NCBI RefSeq assembly: GCF_017654315.1
Contig: NZ_CP072203.1
Location: 2,914,001 to 2,978,000 of the forward strand
Source of the DNA: Gordonia polyisoprenivorans
GTDB lineage: Bacteria > Actinomycetota > Actinomycetes > Mycobacteriales > Mycobacteriaceae
Direction: 5' to 3'
Length of the DNA: 64,000 nucleotides
The position numbers and the translations under genes are program-made. The notes beneath the pieces are model-generated. The model searched no databases, was not told the DNA's origin, and worked only from the letters and a program-made list of their open reading frames with translations. How positions within the stretch are numbered: the stretch's first letter is position 1; each line of letters starts with the position of its first letter. Positions 9,526-19,225 of the stretch are shown one piece after another.

Positions 9526-10290
9526 TCACGACACCTTGCGTCGGTAGACGACCATCGCGGCGATGTAGGCGATCACCAGGATGCCGACGCACCATCCCAG
9601 CGCGATCCAGAGGTCGCCGCCGACCGGCTGCCCGGCGAACAGCGCGCGAATGCTGTTCACGATCGCGGTGACCGGCTGATGCTCGGCGAAGGCCCGTACG
9701 GGTCCGGGCATCGACGCGGTCGGCACGAACGCCGAGCTGATGAACGGCAGGAAGATCAGCGGGTAGGAGAATGCGCTGGCGCCGTCGACACTCTTCGCGG
9801 TGAGTCCGGGGATCACCGCGACCCAGGTCAGTGCGAGGGTGACGACGACGAGGATGCCGGCCACCGCGAGCCACCCGAGGACGCCGGCACTCGACCGGAA
9901 CCCCATCGCCACCGCGACCAGCACCACGATGGCCACCGCCACCATGTTGGCCAGTAGCGAGGTCAGCACATGCGCCCACAGGGTCGCCGAGCGTGCGATC
10001 GGCATGGATTGGAATCGCTCGACCATCCCACCGGCCATATCCGAGTACAGCCGGAACGCGGTGTAGGAGATCCCCGACGCCACCGTGATCAGCAGGATTC
10101 CCGGCAACAGGTAGTCGATGTAAGAGCCGGAGCCGGTCTGGATCGCACCGCCGAGGACGTAGACGAACAGCAACAGGAAGGCGATCGGCATGACCGCGGT
10201 GGTGATGATCGTGTCCGGACTGCGCGTCACATGCCGCAGGGTGCGACCGAGCAACGCAGTGGTGTCGGCGGCGAAATGTGTGGCCATCAC
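9526..10290 (-). CDS. ABC-2 type transporter permease (DrrB-like)
   Basis: Membrane subunit of an exporter: 254 residues with six predicted helices, including VMPIAFLLLFVYVLGGAI, YLLPGILLITVASGISYTAF and the ABC-2 signature SYPLIFLPFISSAFVPTASM. Its start overlaps the stop of the ATPase gene by 4 bases (ATGA), so the two are translationally coupled. DrrAB-type pairs export drugs or lipids; the substrate is not deducible. It is the last gene of the PadR-DUF1048-ATPase-permease operon. Confidence 0.9.
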   Translation of the reverse strand: MMATHFAADTTALLGRTLRHVTRSPDTIITTAVMPIAFLLLFVYVLGGAIQTGSGSYIDYLLPGILLITVASGISYTAFRLYSDMAGGMVERFQSMPIARSATLWAHVLTSLLANMVAVAIVVLVAVAMGFRSSAGVLGWLAVAGILVVVTLALTWVAVIPGLTAKSVDGASAFSYPLIFLPFISSAFVPTASMPGPVRAFAEHQPVTAIVNSIRALFAGQPVGGDLWIALGWCVGILVIAYIAAMVVYRRKVS

Positions 10291-11066
10291 GGCTCCTTGG
10301 TCGTGCGGGTGGTGTCCTCGCCGACCACGGCGAGGAAGACGTCTTCGAGCGTGGGCTGCGTGACCACGTACTCGACCTCGGCGGGCGGAAGCAGTGCGGT
10401 GAGCTGCGCCAGGGTGCCGTTCTGGATGATGCGACCCTGATGGAGGATCGCGATCCGATCGGCGAGATGTTCGGCCTCCTCGAGGTACTGGGTGGTCAGC
10501 AGCACCGTGGTGCCTTGTCGGGCGAGGTCGGTGATCGACTCCCAGACCTCCAGGCGCGCTTGCGGATCCAATCCGGTCGTGGGTTCGTCGAGAAAGATGA
10601 CCGGTGGTTCGCCGATCAGGCTCATGGCGATGTCGAGTCGTCGTCGCATCCCGCCGGAGAACGTGGCGACCCTGCGGTCGGCGGCGTCGGTCAACGAGAA
10701 CCGGTCCAGCAGCTTCTCGGCCACGACGTCGGCATCGGGTAGATGGCGCAACCGGGCGACGAGGACGAGATTCTCACGGGCGGTGAGGATGTCGTCGACC
10801 GCTGCGAATTGCCCGGTCAGGCTGATGGATTCGCGCACCAGCTGCGGTTGCCGGGCGACATCGTGGCCCTGGACCAGCACGGTGCCGGCGTCGGGTCGGG
10901 TGAGGGTGGCGAGGATCTTGACCGTGGTGGTCTTGCCCGATCCGTTGGAGCCGAGCAGGGCGAAGATGGTGCCGGGCGCCACCTCGAAGTCGACGCCGCG
11001 CAGGACTTCGAGCTCCTTGAACGACTTGCGTAGCCCGGCAACGGAGATGGCGGGTGCGGCGGTCAT
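10287..11066 (-). CDS. ABC transporter ATP-binding protein (DrrA-like)
   Basis: ATPase of the exporter, 259 residues. Walker A is LLGSNGSGKTTTVKIL, the signature is FSGGMRRRLDIAMSLIG and Walker B is VIFLDEPTTGLD. The frame is open beyond the real start, but ATG at 11066 overlaps the DUF1048 stop in an ATGA junction and directly precedes the conserved AISVAGLRKSF start of the domain. The C-terminal EVEYVVTQPTLEDVFLAVVG tail is characteristic of the DrrA family. Confidence 0.93.
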   Translation of the reverse strand: MTAAPAISVAGLRKSFKELEVLRGVDFEVAPGTIFALLGSNGSGKTTTVKILATLTRPDAGTVLVQGHDVARQPQLVRESISLTGQFAAVDDILTARENLVLVARLRHLPDADVVAEKLLDRFSLTDAADRRVATFSGGMRRRLDIAMSLIGEPPVIFLDEPTTGLDPQARLEVWESITDLARQGTTVLLTTQYLEEAEHLADRIAILHQGRIIQNGTLAQLTALLPPAEVEYVVTQPTLEDVFLAVVGEDTTRTTKEP

Positions 11067-11443
11067 CTCCCACGCCCCGGGGTGTCGGTGTCGGGGCCGC
11101 TCGTCTCGGCGGCGATCGCCTGTTCGACAGCTGTGGTCAATCGCTTGCGTTCCTTGCTGATCCACGACGCCTCCGGGTAATTGCGCAGGAACCCCTCGGC
11201 GAACTCGATCGGGTCGTCGCCGACGAGGTCGGCGACCGGGGTCCGGTCGGCGGCGGCCTGCTCGAAGAGGTCGGCGAGGTCGGTCAGCAACGACATCAGG
11301 GCATCTGTCTCCGAGGAGGCGAAGTAGTAGATGTAGTGCTCGACGGCCTCGAGGACGGTGCGCAGAGGGGCCGGTAGGGCGTCCCGCCGCGCTTTGTATG
11401 CGCGCCAACGTTTCTTGTCGCCGATGATCTTGGTGAGCATCAC
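11063..11443 (-). CDS. DUF1048 domain protein
   Basis: A 126-residue protein of the DUF1048 family (KIIGDKKRWRAYKARRDALP, then LRTVLEAVEHYIYYF and FAEGFLRNYPEASWISKERK). It has no membrane segment and is mostly helical. DUF1048 genes commonly sit between a PadR regulator and an ABC exporter, as here, with 4-base overlaps on both sides. Function unknown; a modulator of the PadR protein or the transporter is inference. Confidence 0.85.
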   Translation of the reverse strand: MMLTKIIGDKKRWRAYKARRDALPAPLRTVLEAVEHYIYYFASSETDALMSLLTDLADLFEQAAADRTPVADLVGDDPIEFAEGFLRNYPEASWISKERKRLTTAVEQAIAAETSGPDTDTPGRGR

Positions 11444-11775
11444 GGTTGTTCCTTTCGGTGGTGAAGTGCGTCGAGCCGGTCGGTGAGGAAATCCCAGGTG
11501 CGCCAGAACTCGTCGAGGTACTCGTGACCGGAGGCGTTGAGGGAATACACCTTTCGGGGCGGACCCTTCTCCGACGGCACCTTCTCCACGTCGACCAGTC
11601 CGCGCTTTTCGATGCGCAGCAGCAATGCGTAGACGGTTCCCTCGGCGATGTCGGTGAAACCCTGCTCGCGCAGTGCCGCGGTGATCTCGTACCCGTAGGC
11701 CGCGCGCAGGCTCAGGATCGCCAGGACGATGCCCTCCAGCGTGCCCTTGAGCATCTCGGTCATCTGTTTGCCCAA
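11440..11775 (-). CDS. PadR family transcriptional regulator
   Basis: Winged-helix repressor of 111 residues, a short PadR type: LKGTLEGIVLAILSLRAAYGYEI, then GFTDIAEGTVYALLLRIEKRGLV is the DNA-binding helix set and wing. TTG at 11775 is chosen because GGAGG lies 5 bases upstream; ATG at 11763 would be 17 bases from it. It heads the exporter operon and probably autoregulates through the dyad at 11812-11857. PadR repressors of this type are usually released by the drug or stress compound that the exporter handles. Confidence 0.88.
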   Translation of the reverse strand: MGKQMTEMLKGTLEGIVLAILSLRAAYGYEITAALREQGFTDIAEGTVYALLLRIEKRGLVDVEKVPSEKGPPRKVYSLNASGHEYLDEFWRTWDFLTDRLDALHHRKEQP

Positions 11776-11811
11776 CGCGTCCTCCGATACTCGGGTGAAG
11801 TCTTGCGATCC

Positions 11812-11857
11812 ACTACTCAGTGATGCTGACTACTAGTACATAGTAACGCTGAATAGT
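11812..11857. promoter_or_regulatory. Candidate PadR operator/promoter
   Basis: An interrupted inverted repeat: ACTACTCAGTGAT at 11812-11824 and AACGCTGAATAGT at 11845-11857 match at 10 of 13 positions as inverted arms. The stretch is AT-rich against its surroundings. On the minus strand TTTCAC and TACTAG are separated by 17 bases, a weak -35/-10 pair lying inside the dyad. It is 37 bases upstream of the PadR start, so autorepression is the natural reading. Confidence 0.5.
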
Positions 11858-11889
11858 GAAAGCGCAAGGCGTCCCGCAGGCCACACAGA

Positions 11890-11928
11890 CGACGGCGCCG
11901 GGTCGAGGATCTCGACCCGGCGCCGTCG
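11890..11928. terminator. Hairpin terminator after glgB
   Basis: A perfect 18-bp stem (left arm 11890-11907, loop GAT, right arm 11911-11928) lies just beyond the glgB stop. There is no U-tract, as is common for actinobacterial terminators. It separates the glgEB operon from the upstream end of the PadR operon. Confidence 0.75.
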
Positions 11929-11950
11929 GGGTATCAACCGACGTGGGTGA

Positions 11951-14245
11951 TCACGGGGATGTCGGAGCGGAATCGGTCGGGGAGTCGACCGGCACCGGGG
12001 CCAGCCAGATCGCCGAGTTCGCCGGGAGCATCACCGTCGCCGAGACGGGACGGGCGTGCCACGGTTGGTCGTCGGTGACGACGCTGCCCAGATTTCCCTG
12101 ACCGGAACCCGAATACGCCGACGAGTCGGTGTTGAGGACCTCGGCCCAGGTGCCCGCCACGGGAAGCCCGACACGGTAGTTGCTGCGATCGGAGCCGGAG
12201 AAATTGAACAGACATGCGACGACCGAGCCGTCCGCTCCGTATCGAAGGAAGCTGATGACGTTGTTGGCGGTGTCGTTGGCGTCGATCCACTCGTAACCCG
12301 CCGGGTCGGTGTCGGCGCTGAACAAGGCCGGGGTCTGTCGGTAGACCCGATTGAGGTCGGTCACGAGAGCCGAGATGCCCGAATGCAATTCGCCCTCCCA
12401 GCCCGACATCTGGGACCAATCGAGGCTGCGGTCCTCGGCCCACTCGCCGGTCTGGCCGAACTCCTGTCCCATGAACAGCAGTTGCTTGCCCGGATGCGCC
12501 CACTGATAGGCCAGGAAGACCCGTACCCCGGCGGCCTTGGTGAACGAGTCACCGGGCATGCGGGTCCACAGTGTGCCCTTGCCGTGGACGACCTCGTCGT
12601 GGGAGAGCGGCAGGACGAAGTTCTCGCTCCACGCATACATCATCGAAAAGGTGATCTCGTGGTGGTGGAAGCTGCGATGTATCTGATCGCGCCCCAGATA
12701 GCCGAGCGTGTCGTGCATCCAGCCCATGTTCCACTTGAAACTGAAACCCAGTCCGCCCAGATCGGTCATGCGGGTCACACCCGGCCACGCCGTCGATTCC
12801 TCGGCGATCGTGACCACGCCCGGAAAGTGTTTGTGCACAGTGGCATTGGTCTCCTGTAGGAACTGCACCGCCTCGAGGTTCTCGCGCCCACCGTAGATGT
12901 TGGGACGCCAGCCGCCGGCCGGGCGCGAGTAGTCGAGGTAGAGCATCGAGGCGACCGCGTCGACGCGCAGGCCGTCGATGTGGAATTCGTCGAACCAGAA
13001 CAGCGCGTTGGCGACCAGGAAGTTGCGTACCTCGTGGCGGCCGAAGTCGAAGACGTATGTGCCCCAGTCGAGTTGCTCGCCGCGCATCGGGTCGGCGTGT
13101 TCATACAGGGCGGTGCCGTCGAAACGCGCCAGCGCCCACTCGTCCTTGGGGAAGTGGGCGGGCACCCAGTCGACGAGTACGCCGATCCCGAGCGAATGCA
13201 GGTGGTCGACGAGATACCGGAAGTCGTCGGGGTGGCCGAACCGGGCCGAGGGCGCGTAGTAGCTGGTGACCTGATATCCCCACGAGCCACCGAAGGGGTG
13301 CTCGGCGACCGGCAGGAATTCGACGTGGGTGAAACCCTTCTCGACGAGGTAGTCGCCGAGTTGCCCGGCGATCTCCCGGTAGGACAACCCCATTCGCCAC
13401 GATCCGAGGTGCACCTCGTAGATGCTCATCGGTTCGGTGGCCGGTGCGGAGGCGGCACGGGTGGCGATCCACGCGTCGTCGGACCACTCGTGCGCCGAGG
13501 TGGTCACCACCGACGCGGTTGCCGGGGGCACGTTGGTGCCCAACGCCATCGGGTCGGCCTTCTCGCGGATCACCCCGTCGGCGCCGTGCACCTTGAACTT
13601 GTACTGGGTGCCCGCGCCGATGTCGGGCAGGAAGACCTCCCAGATGCCGCTGGAGCCCAGTGATCTCATCGGCGCGGTACGCCCGGTCCAGTCGAAGTCG
13701 CCGATCACCGCCACGCCGTGGGCGTTCGGAGCCCACACCGAGAATGCGGTCCCCGACACCTCGCCGTCGGGGGTGGTGTAGCTGACCGGGCGCGCCCCGA
13801 GGATTTCCCACAATCGCTCGTGGCGGCCCTCGCCGAACAGGTAGCGGTCGGTCTCGCCGACGCTCGGCAGGAAGCGATAACCGTCGGCGACGACGTAGGA
13901 CTTGTGGCCGCCCGCGCCGTCGGGATACTCCACGCGGTAGCGGTAGTCGATGAGACCCTCGATCGGGACCGCGACGACGAACAGATCGTCGGTCTGGGCG
14001 GTCATCGGATAGTCGACGCCGCCGATGACCGCAGTGACCGACGTCGCGGTGGGACGCAGCGTCCGCAGCACGGTGACACCGGTACCGGTGTCGTGAGCGC
14101 CGAGGAAGGCATGCGGGTCGGGATGGGTCAGGGCATCGATCCGTCGCAGATCGTGGCCGGAGGCGTTCGGGTCGGGCTCGCCGCACGCCGGCGAGGCCGT
14201 GGGCCGGGGATCGTCGGGGGTGGGGAATTGCGGGGGATTGGTCAC
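11951..14245 (-). CDS. glgB: 1,4-alpha-glucan branching enzyme
   Basis: Introduces alpha-1,6 branches into cytoplasmic alpha-glucan. The protein is about 764 residues with an N-terminal CBM48-type module ([20 protein letters not shown]) and a GH13 catalytic barrel: [17 protein letters not shown] carries the nucleophile Asp, [14 protein letters not shown] the acid Glu and [13 protein letters not shown] the third acid. The frame is open further upstream, but GTG at 14245 is chosen because GAGGAGAGG lies just before it and the upstream part overlaps glgE. It is 22 bases downstream of glgE, forming the maltose-1-phosphate (GlgE) pathway pair. Confidence 0.95.
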   Translation of the reverse strand: MTNPPQFPTPDDPRPTASPACGEPDPNASGHDLRRIDALTHPDPHAFLGAHDTGTGVTVLRTLRPTATSVTAVIGGVDYPMTAQTDDLFVVAVPIEGLIDYRYRVEYPDGAGGHKSYVVADGYRFLPSVGETDRYLFGEGRHERLWEILGARPVSYTTPDGEVSGTAFSVWAPNAHGVAVIGDFDWTGRTAPMRSLGSSGIWEVFLPDIGAGTQYKFKVHGADGVIREKADPMALGTNVPPATASVVTTSAHEWSDDAWIATRAASAPATEPMSIYEVHLGSWRMGLSYREIAGQLGDYLVEKGFTHVEFLPVAEHPFGGSWGYQVTSYYAPSARFGHPDDFRYLVDHLHSLGIGVLVDWVPAHFPKDEWALARFDGTALYEHADPMRGEQLDWGTYVFDFGRHEVRNFLVANALFWFDEFHIDGLRVDAVASMLYLDYSRPAGGWRPNIYGGRENLEAVQFLQETNATVHKHFPGVVTIAEESTAWPGVTRMTDLGGLGFSFKWNMGWMHDTLGYLGRDQIHRSFHHHEITFSMMYAWSENFVLPLSHDEVVHGKGTLWTRMPGDSFTKAAGVRVFLAYQWAHPGKQLLFMGQEFGQTGEWAEDRSLDWSQMSGWEGELHSGISALVTDLNRVYRQTPALFSADTDPAGYEWIDANDTANNVISFLRYGADGSVVACLFNFSGSDRSNYRVGLPVAGTWAEVLNTDSSAYSGSGQGNLGSVVTDDQPWHARPVSATVMLPANSAIWLAPVPVDSPTDSAPTSP

Positions 14246-14267
14246 GTCGTCGTCCTCTCCTCGTTCC

Positions 14268-16268
14268 TCACCGGATGCGGTAGGAAAGCTGTTGCGCGAG
14301 TGCCGGATCGAGGGGCGGCAGGGCCAGGATGTGGGCCACCGCGCGCCACGGTTCGAGTTGGATGTAGTTCGCCTGACCCCAGGTGTACTCCTCTCCGGTG
14401 ACCTCATCGCGGACCCCGAAGTGGTCCTGCCAGTCGACACCGAGGGCGGGCATGTCGAGCCACAGGGTCGCCGATTCGGTGCCGAACGGATTGAGGTTGA
14501 TCACGACCAGTACCCGGTCCCCGGAGGCGGGGTCGATCTTGGAGTAGGCGATCAGCGCCGGGTTCTCGATGTGGTGAAAGGTGATGTTGCGCAACTGCTG
14601 CAGAGCTGGATGGCGACGCCGGATCGCGTTGAGCGAGGTGATCCACGGTTCCAGGGATTCCCCTCGGGACGCGGCCGCCTTGTAATCACGTGGGCGCAGT
14701 TGGTACTTCTCCGAATCGAGGTACTCCTCGCTGCCCTCCCGGACCGGCAGGTGTTCGTAGAGTTCGTATCCCGAATACACGCCCCAGGTCGGGGAGAGGG
14801 TCGCCGCCAGCGCCGCCCGCAACGCGAACATGCCCGGGCCACCGTGCTGCAGGCTCTCGTGGAGGATGTCCGGGGTGTTGACGAAGAGATTCGGGCGGGC
14901 CTCGTCGGCGTGTGCGGCGAGTTCGTTGCCGAACTCCTCGAGCTCCCAGCGTGCGGTCTTCCACGTGAAATACGTGTAGGACTGCGTGAACCCGAGACGC
15001 GCCAGTCCGTAGAGCCGTGCCGGGCGGGTGAACGCCTCGGCCAGGAACAACACGTCGGGATGGCGTTTCTTGATCTCGGTGATCAGCCACTCCCAGAAGT
15101 TCGGCGGCTTGGTGTGGGGATTGTCGACGCGAAAGATCTTGACGCCCAAGTCGATCCAGTGCAGCACCACGCGCAGCACACCCGCATAGATGCCGGCGCG
15201 GTCGTTGTCGAAGTTGAGCGGATAGATGTCCTGGTACTTCTTGGGCGGGTTCTCCGCGTAGGCGATGGTGCCGTCGGGCAGGATGGTGAACCAGTCGGGA
15301 TGCTCGGTGGCCCACGGGTGATCCGGGGCGCACTGCAATGCGAGGTCGAGGGCGATCTCCATGCCGAGTTCGCGCGCCCGTCCGACGAAGTAGGTGAAAT
15401 CCTCCTCGCTGCCCAGGCGCGGGTGGATGGCGTCGTGGCCACCATCGCGGGACCCGATCGCCCAGGGCGAGCCGACGTCCTCGGCTCCGGCGATCAGGGT
15501 GTTGTTGGGGCCCTTGCGGTTGACCTCGCCGATCGGATGGATCGGCGGCAGGTAGACGACGTCGAATCCCATGTCGGCGATGCGGGGCAGATCCTGCGCC
15601 GCGGTCAAAAAGGTGCCGTGTACCGGGCGCCCCTCGTTGTCCCATCCGCCGGTCGAGCGCGGGAACATCTCGTACCACGAGCCGAACAATGCGCGTCGGC
15701 GATCCACCCAGACGCGGTGGTTGCGGCTCTTGGTGACCATCTCACGGACCGGGTGTTGGTGCAGCAATGAGGTGACGGCGTCGGAGATGGCGGGGGCGAC
15801 CCGCGTCGACAGGGACATGTCGTCGGCGCGCAGGAGGCGGATCGCGTCGGAGAGGACCCCGCGTTCGGTGGGGGCGATCTGGTCGCGGGCCCGGGAGAGC
15901 ACACGCGCGCCGATCTCGAGGTCGTTGGCCAGATCCACCGCGGACTGACCGGCTTCGATCTTCTTGACGATCGCCGACCGCCAGGTCGTGTACGGGTCAC
16001 TCCAGGCCTCGACGCGAAACGTCCAGTAGCCCTCGGTGTCGGGGACGAAGACGGCGTTGAACTGGTCGGGCTCGATCGACGGCGTCATGGTGATCTCGTA
16101 GACGCGCCGGCGCGGGGCCTCGATCCGCACGGTGACCCCGAGTGCGTCGTGGCCCTCGCGCCACGCGGTGGCACTGATCGGGATTGTTTCTCCGACAACG
16201 GCTTTGGCTGGATACTGGCCCGCCGAAACCATGGGTTGGATGTCGTCGATGCCCATCCGGCCGATCAC
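14268..16268 (-). CDS. glgE: Alpha-1,4-glucan:maltose-1-phosphate maltosyltransferase
   Basis: Extends alpha-1,4-glucans from maltose 1-phosphate; GH13_3 family. The 666 residues include an N-terminal beta domain ([21 protein letters not shown]) and the barrel motifs [17 protein letters not shown] (nucleophile Asp), [18 protein letters not shown] (acid Glu) and [22 protein letters not shown] at 16268 has GGGAG about 7 bases upstream; ATG 16256 is an alternative. In M. tuberculosis loss of GlgE is lethal through maltose-1-phosphate build-up. The usual partners treS and pep2 are not in this window. Confidence 0.95.
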   Translation of the reverse strand: MIGRMGIDDIQPMVSAGQYPAKAVVGETIPISATAWREGHDALGVTVRIEAPRRRVYEITMTPSIEPDQFNAVFVPDTEGYWTFRVEAWSDPYTTWRSAIVKKIEAGQSAVDLANDLEIGARVLSRARDQIAPTERGVLSDAIRLLRADDMSLSTRVAPAISDAVTSLLHQHPVREMVTKSRNHRVWVDRRRALFGSWYEMFPRSTGGWDNEGRPVHGTFLTAAQDLPRIADMGFDVVYLPPIHPIGEVNRKGPNNTLIAGAEDVGSPWAIGSRDGGHDAIHPRLGSEEDFTYFVGRARELGMEIALDLALQCAPDHPWATEHPDWFTILPDGTIAYAENPPKKYQDIYPLNFDNDRAGIYAGVLRVVLHWIDLGVKIFRVDNPHTKPPNFWEWLITEIKKRHPDVLFLAEAFTRPARLYGLARLGFTQSYTYFTWKTARWELEEFGNELAAHADEARPNLFVNTPDILHESLQHGGPGMFALRAALAATLSPTWGVYSGYELYEHLPVREGSEEYLDSEKYQLRPRDYKAAASRGESLEPWITSLNAIRRRHPALQQLRNITFHHIENPALIAYSKIDPASGDRVLVVINLNPFGTESATLWLDMPALGVDWQDHFGVRDEVTGEEYTWGQANYIQLEPWRAVAHILALPPLDPALAQQLSYRIR

Positions 16269-16389
16269 AGACGGTCTCCCTTCTCACCCCGACCGCGTGT
16301 CGGTGCGAGGATGCGTCGTTGCTCACCGCGGCCTCTGCGCCGGGGCGTGGTACCCATTGTTGTCGCTCGGAGCGCTCCGCGCGCCAGGA

Positions 16390-18528
16390 TCAGCGTACGG
16401 GTACCCCTGTCAGCCTGCTCAGTGCCGAGCGGACCACGGTGGGGTCGGTGGTCCGCCAGAAGGGCGGCAGCGACGCCGCGAGGTAGCCGCCGTATCCGGC
16501 GGTCGCCAGACGTGAATCGAGCACCGCGACCACACCACGATCGTCGACCGAGCGCAGCAGCCGACCGGCGCCCTGGGCGAGCAGCAGTGCGGCGTGATTG
16601 GCGGCGACCGACAGAAAGCCGTTGCCGCCGCGGGCGTCGACGGCGCGCTGACGTGCGGTGAGCAGCGGGTCGTCCGGTCGGGGGAACGGAATGCGGTCGA
16701 TGAGTACCAGACTCAGCGACGGCCCGGGCACATCGACGCCCTGCCAGAGCGACAACGTGCCGAACAGGCAGGTCTCCGGATCCTCGGCGAACCGCTTGAC
16801 CAACGTCGAGGTGGTGTCGTCACCCTGGCACAGGATCGGCACGGACACGCGGTCGGCCAGTGCGTCGGCGGCCGCGCGCGCCGCCCGCATCGACGAGAAC
16901 AGACCGAGGGTGCGGCCGTTGGCGGCGCCGATCAGCGACTCGATCTCGTCGAGGGTCGCCGGGGCCAGTCCGTCGCGCCCGGGCCGTGGGAGGTGGCGGG
17001 CGACATAGAGGATCGCCGAGCGCGGATAGTCGAACGGTGATCCGGCGTCGAGTCCGGTCCAGCGGACCGTACCCTCGTCCGACGGGGCGGCCTTGCCCGT
17101 CGCGGTCGCCGTCCGCGCGGCCACCGCGGATCGCCCGGACGTGTCCCGTGATGACCCGTCCGGTCCCGGGTCGTCGACCTCGTCGGCGGCCGGGGTGTCT
17201 GCGCCGCGCCCGGACGCGGGTAGTCCCCAGGTGGCGGCCAGCGCGTCGAACGAACCGCCGATGGTCAGTGTCGCCGAGGTCAGGATCACCGTCGAGGTCG
17301 AGAACAGGGTGCTGCGCAGCAATCCGCCGACCGACAGCGGTGCGATGTGCAGCACCGGACGGGTGCTTGCCGACGGTCCTCGGCCCACCCGCTCGTGGCC
17401 CACCCAGACCACGTCACGACGCTTGGCCACCTCCGGCTCGGAGAACGCCCCGAGCAGCCGCACGATCGTGTCGTGGAGATCCTCGAGTCCGGTGAGCGCG
17501 GCCGAGCGGGCCGCGGCGGCACCCTCGTCGCCGCCCGCCCCGAGGCCGCGGACCGGCCCGATGGCACCACGCGTGGCCCACAGGCGGTCGCGCAGCACCG
17601 TCAATGTGGCGCCGGCCGCCGGCGGCATGGCGGTCCATTCGCCGGGCGGACAGTCCTCGAGGAGCTCGCCGAGGTGCTCACCGGCGCCGATGAGCGCATC
17701 GACGGTCTCTTCATCGACGAGTTTGCCGACCCGCTTGGACAGGTTGGCCACCGCTGCCGCCGAGACCTCCGCGGTGCTGACCGAGGTGATGCGGTCGACG
17801 AGTTCGTGCGCCTCGTCGATGATCACCACGTCGTGATCGGGCAGGACGTTGGCCGGGCTGAGTGCGTCGATGGCCAGCATCGCGTGATTGGTGACGACGA
17901 CGTCGACCTGGGCGCTGGCTCGGCGTGCGCGTTCGGCGAAACAGTCCTCGGAGTAGGAGCAGTTGGTCGCTCCCAGGCACTCCCGCGCCGACACGCTGAC
18001 CTGTCGCCACGAGCGGTCGGCGACCCCGGGGGACAGGTCATCGCGGTCACCGGTCTCGGTGTCGGAGGTCCATTCCCGCAGCCGGGTGACCTCGCGGCCG
18101 GTCCGGGACAGCTCGAAGGCATCGAAGAGTTCGGTATCGGGTTCCTCGACGGCGCCCGCGTGGATCTTGTGCAGGCACAGGTAATTCGAGCGGCCCTTGA
18201 GAATCGCGAAGGTCGGTCTGCGGCCGAGGGGGCCGGCGAGGGCATCGGCGAGCCGCGGGAGATCCCGCTCGACGAGCTGGCGCTGCAGGGCGATCGTCGC
18301 CGTCGACACCACCACCGTCTCGCCGGAGGCCACCGCATGCCGGATCGCGGGCACCAGGTAGGCCAGCGACTTACCGGTGCCGGTGCCCGCCTGGACGGCG
18401 AGGTGCTCGCCGACGTCGATGGCGTGATCGACGGCGTTGGCCATGCGTAGTTGGCCGTCGCGACGACGGCCGGACAATGCGGTGACCGCCGCGTCGAGTA
18501 GCTCGGTCACCGAGGGGAGATCTGTCAT
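16390..18528 (-). CDS. dinG: ATP-dependent DNA helicase, DinG/XPD family
   Basis: SF2 iron-sulfur helicase of 712 residues. Motif I is QAGTGTGKSLAYLVPA (about residue 45), motif II DEAHELVD, and the likely Fe-S cysteines are in NYLCLHK and ECLGATNCSYSEDCFAE. The C-terminal motifs GTLSLWQGVDVPG and LLLAQGAGRLLRS are present. DinG-type enzymes unwind R-loops and damaged forks 5' to 3'. It starts 10 bases from the end of pncA and is probably co-transcribed with it. Positional match to Rv1329c. Confidence 0.9.
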   Translation of the reverse strand: MTDLPSVTELLDAAVTALSGRRRDGQLRMANAVDHAIDVGEHLAVQAGTGTGKSLAYLVPAIRHAVASGETVVVSTATIALQRQLVERDLPRLADALAGPLGRRPTFAILKGRSNYLCLHKIHAGAVEEPDTELFDAFELSRTGREVTRLREWTSDTETGDRDDLSPGVADRSWRQVSVSARECLGATNCSYSEDCFAERARRASAQVDVVVTNHAMLAIDALSPANVLPDHDVVIIDEAHELVDRITSVSTAEVSAAAVANLSKRVGKLVDEETVDALIGAGEHLGELLEDCPPGEWTAMPPAAGATLTVLRDRLWATRGAIGPVRGLGAGGDEGAAAARSAALTGLEDLHDTIVRLLGAFSEPEVAKRRDVVWVGHERVGRGPSASTRPVLHIAPLSVGGLLRSTLFSTSTVILTSATLTIGGSFDALAATWGLPASGRGADTPAADEVDDPGPDGSSRDTSGRSAVAARTATATGKAAPSDEGTVRWTGLDAGSPFDYPRSAILYVARHLPRPGRDGLAPATLDEIESLIGAANGRTLGLFSSMRAARAAADALADRVSVPILCQGDDTTSTLVKRFAEDPETCLFGTLSLWQGVDVPGPSLSLVLIDRIPFPRPDDPLLTARQRAVDARGGNGFLSVAANHAALLLAQGAGRLLRSVDDRGVVAVLDSRLATAGYGGYLAASLPPFWRTTDPTVVRSALSRLTGVPVR

Positions 18529-18537
18529 GGATGCGGC

Positions 18538-19152
18538 TCAGGACTCCTCGGATGCGCCACTGTACAGCAGATCGCCGTCGAGAGTTATTCCCGCCGAACG
18601 CATCTCGTCGAGCGCGGCCTTGGCCGTCGATGCGTCGACGGCGGCGGTGAAGTTGAGCAGCACGCGGGTACGCAGACCGGCGCGCGCGGCGTCGAGGGCG
18701 GTGGCACGCACGCAGTGGTCGGTGGCGATCCCGACGACGTCCACCGAGTTCACCCCGGCCCGGCGCAGCCACCGTTCGAGGGAGACCCCGTCGTCGTCGG
18801 CGCCCTCGAATCCCGAATAGGCGGCGCTGTACTCGCCTTTGGAGAAGACATCGGCGACCGTCGAGGTGTCCAGCGCGGGCGAGAACGCCACACCATCGGT
18901 GCCGACCCGACAGTGCGGCGGCCACGAGTCGACGTAGTCGGGGTCGTCGGAGAAGTGCGCGCCCGGATCGATGTGATAGTCGCGCGTGGCCACCACGGTC
19001 CGGTAGTCGCCCAGGATGCTGTTGATCGCACCCGCCACGGCATTACCCCCGCGGACGCCCAGCGCACCGCCCTCGCAGAAGTCGTTCTGGACGTCGACGA
19101 TGACCAGGGCATCGGCCGGGCCGGACCACTCGCCGGACTGCGGGCTGCTCAT
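18538..19152 (-). CDS. pncA: Nicotinamidase (PncA/isochorismatase-like)
   Basis: Converts nicotinamide to nicotinate for NAD salvage. The 204-residue protein has the catalytic triad: Asp in LVIVDVQNDFCEGG, Lys in DVFSKGEYSAAYSGF and Cys in GIATDHCVRATALDA. The metal-binding Asp/His cluster is DYHIDPGAHF and PPHC. The frame is open far upstream through pncB; ATG at 19152 is the start that gives the family N-terminus. It lies downstream of pncB on the same strand, so two consecutive salvage steps are clustered. Confidence 0.93.
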   Translation of the reverse strand: MSSPQSGEWSGPADALVIVDVQNDFCEGGALGVRGGNAVAGAINSILGDYRTVVATRDYHIDPGAHFSDDPDYVDSWPPHCRVGTDGVAFSPALDTSTVADVFSKGEYSAAYSGFEGADDDGVSLERWLRRAGVNSVDVVGIATDHCVRATALDAARAGLRTRVLLNFTAAVDASTAKAALDEMRSAGITLDGDLLYSGASEES

Positions 19153-19225
19153 GATTCTCCTCGGGGCTGTGGACAGGGCGGCTGGCGGTGTGAGCGACGT
19201 GAGAGGGACAGCGGACTCGAAATGC

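Noticed and set aside
14199..15770. Plus-strand frame of about 523 residues across glgE
   Set aside because: Antisense of glgE, no family features.
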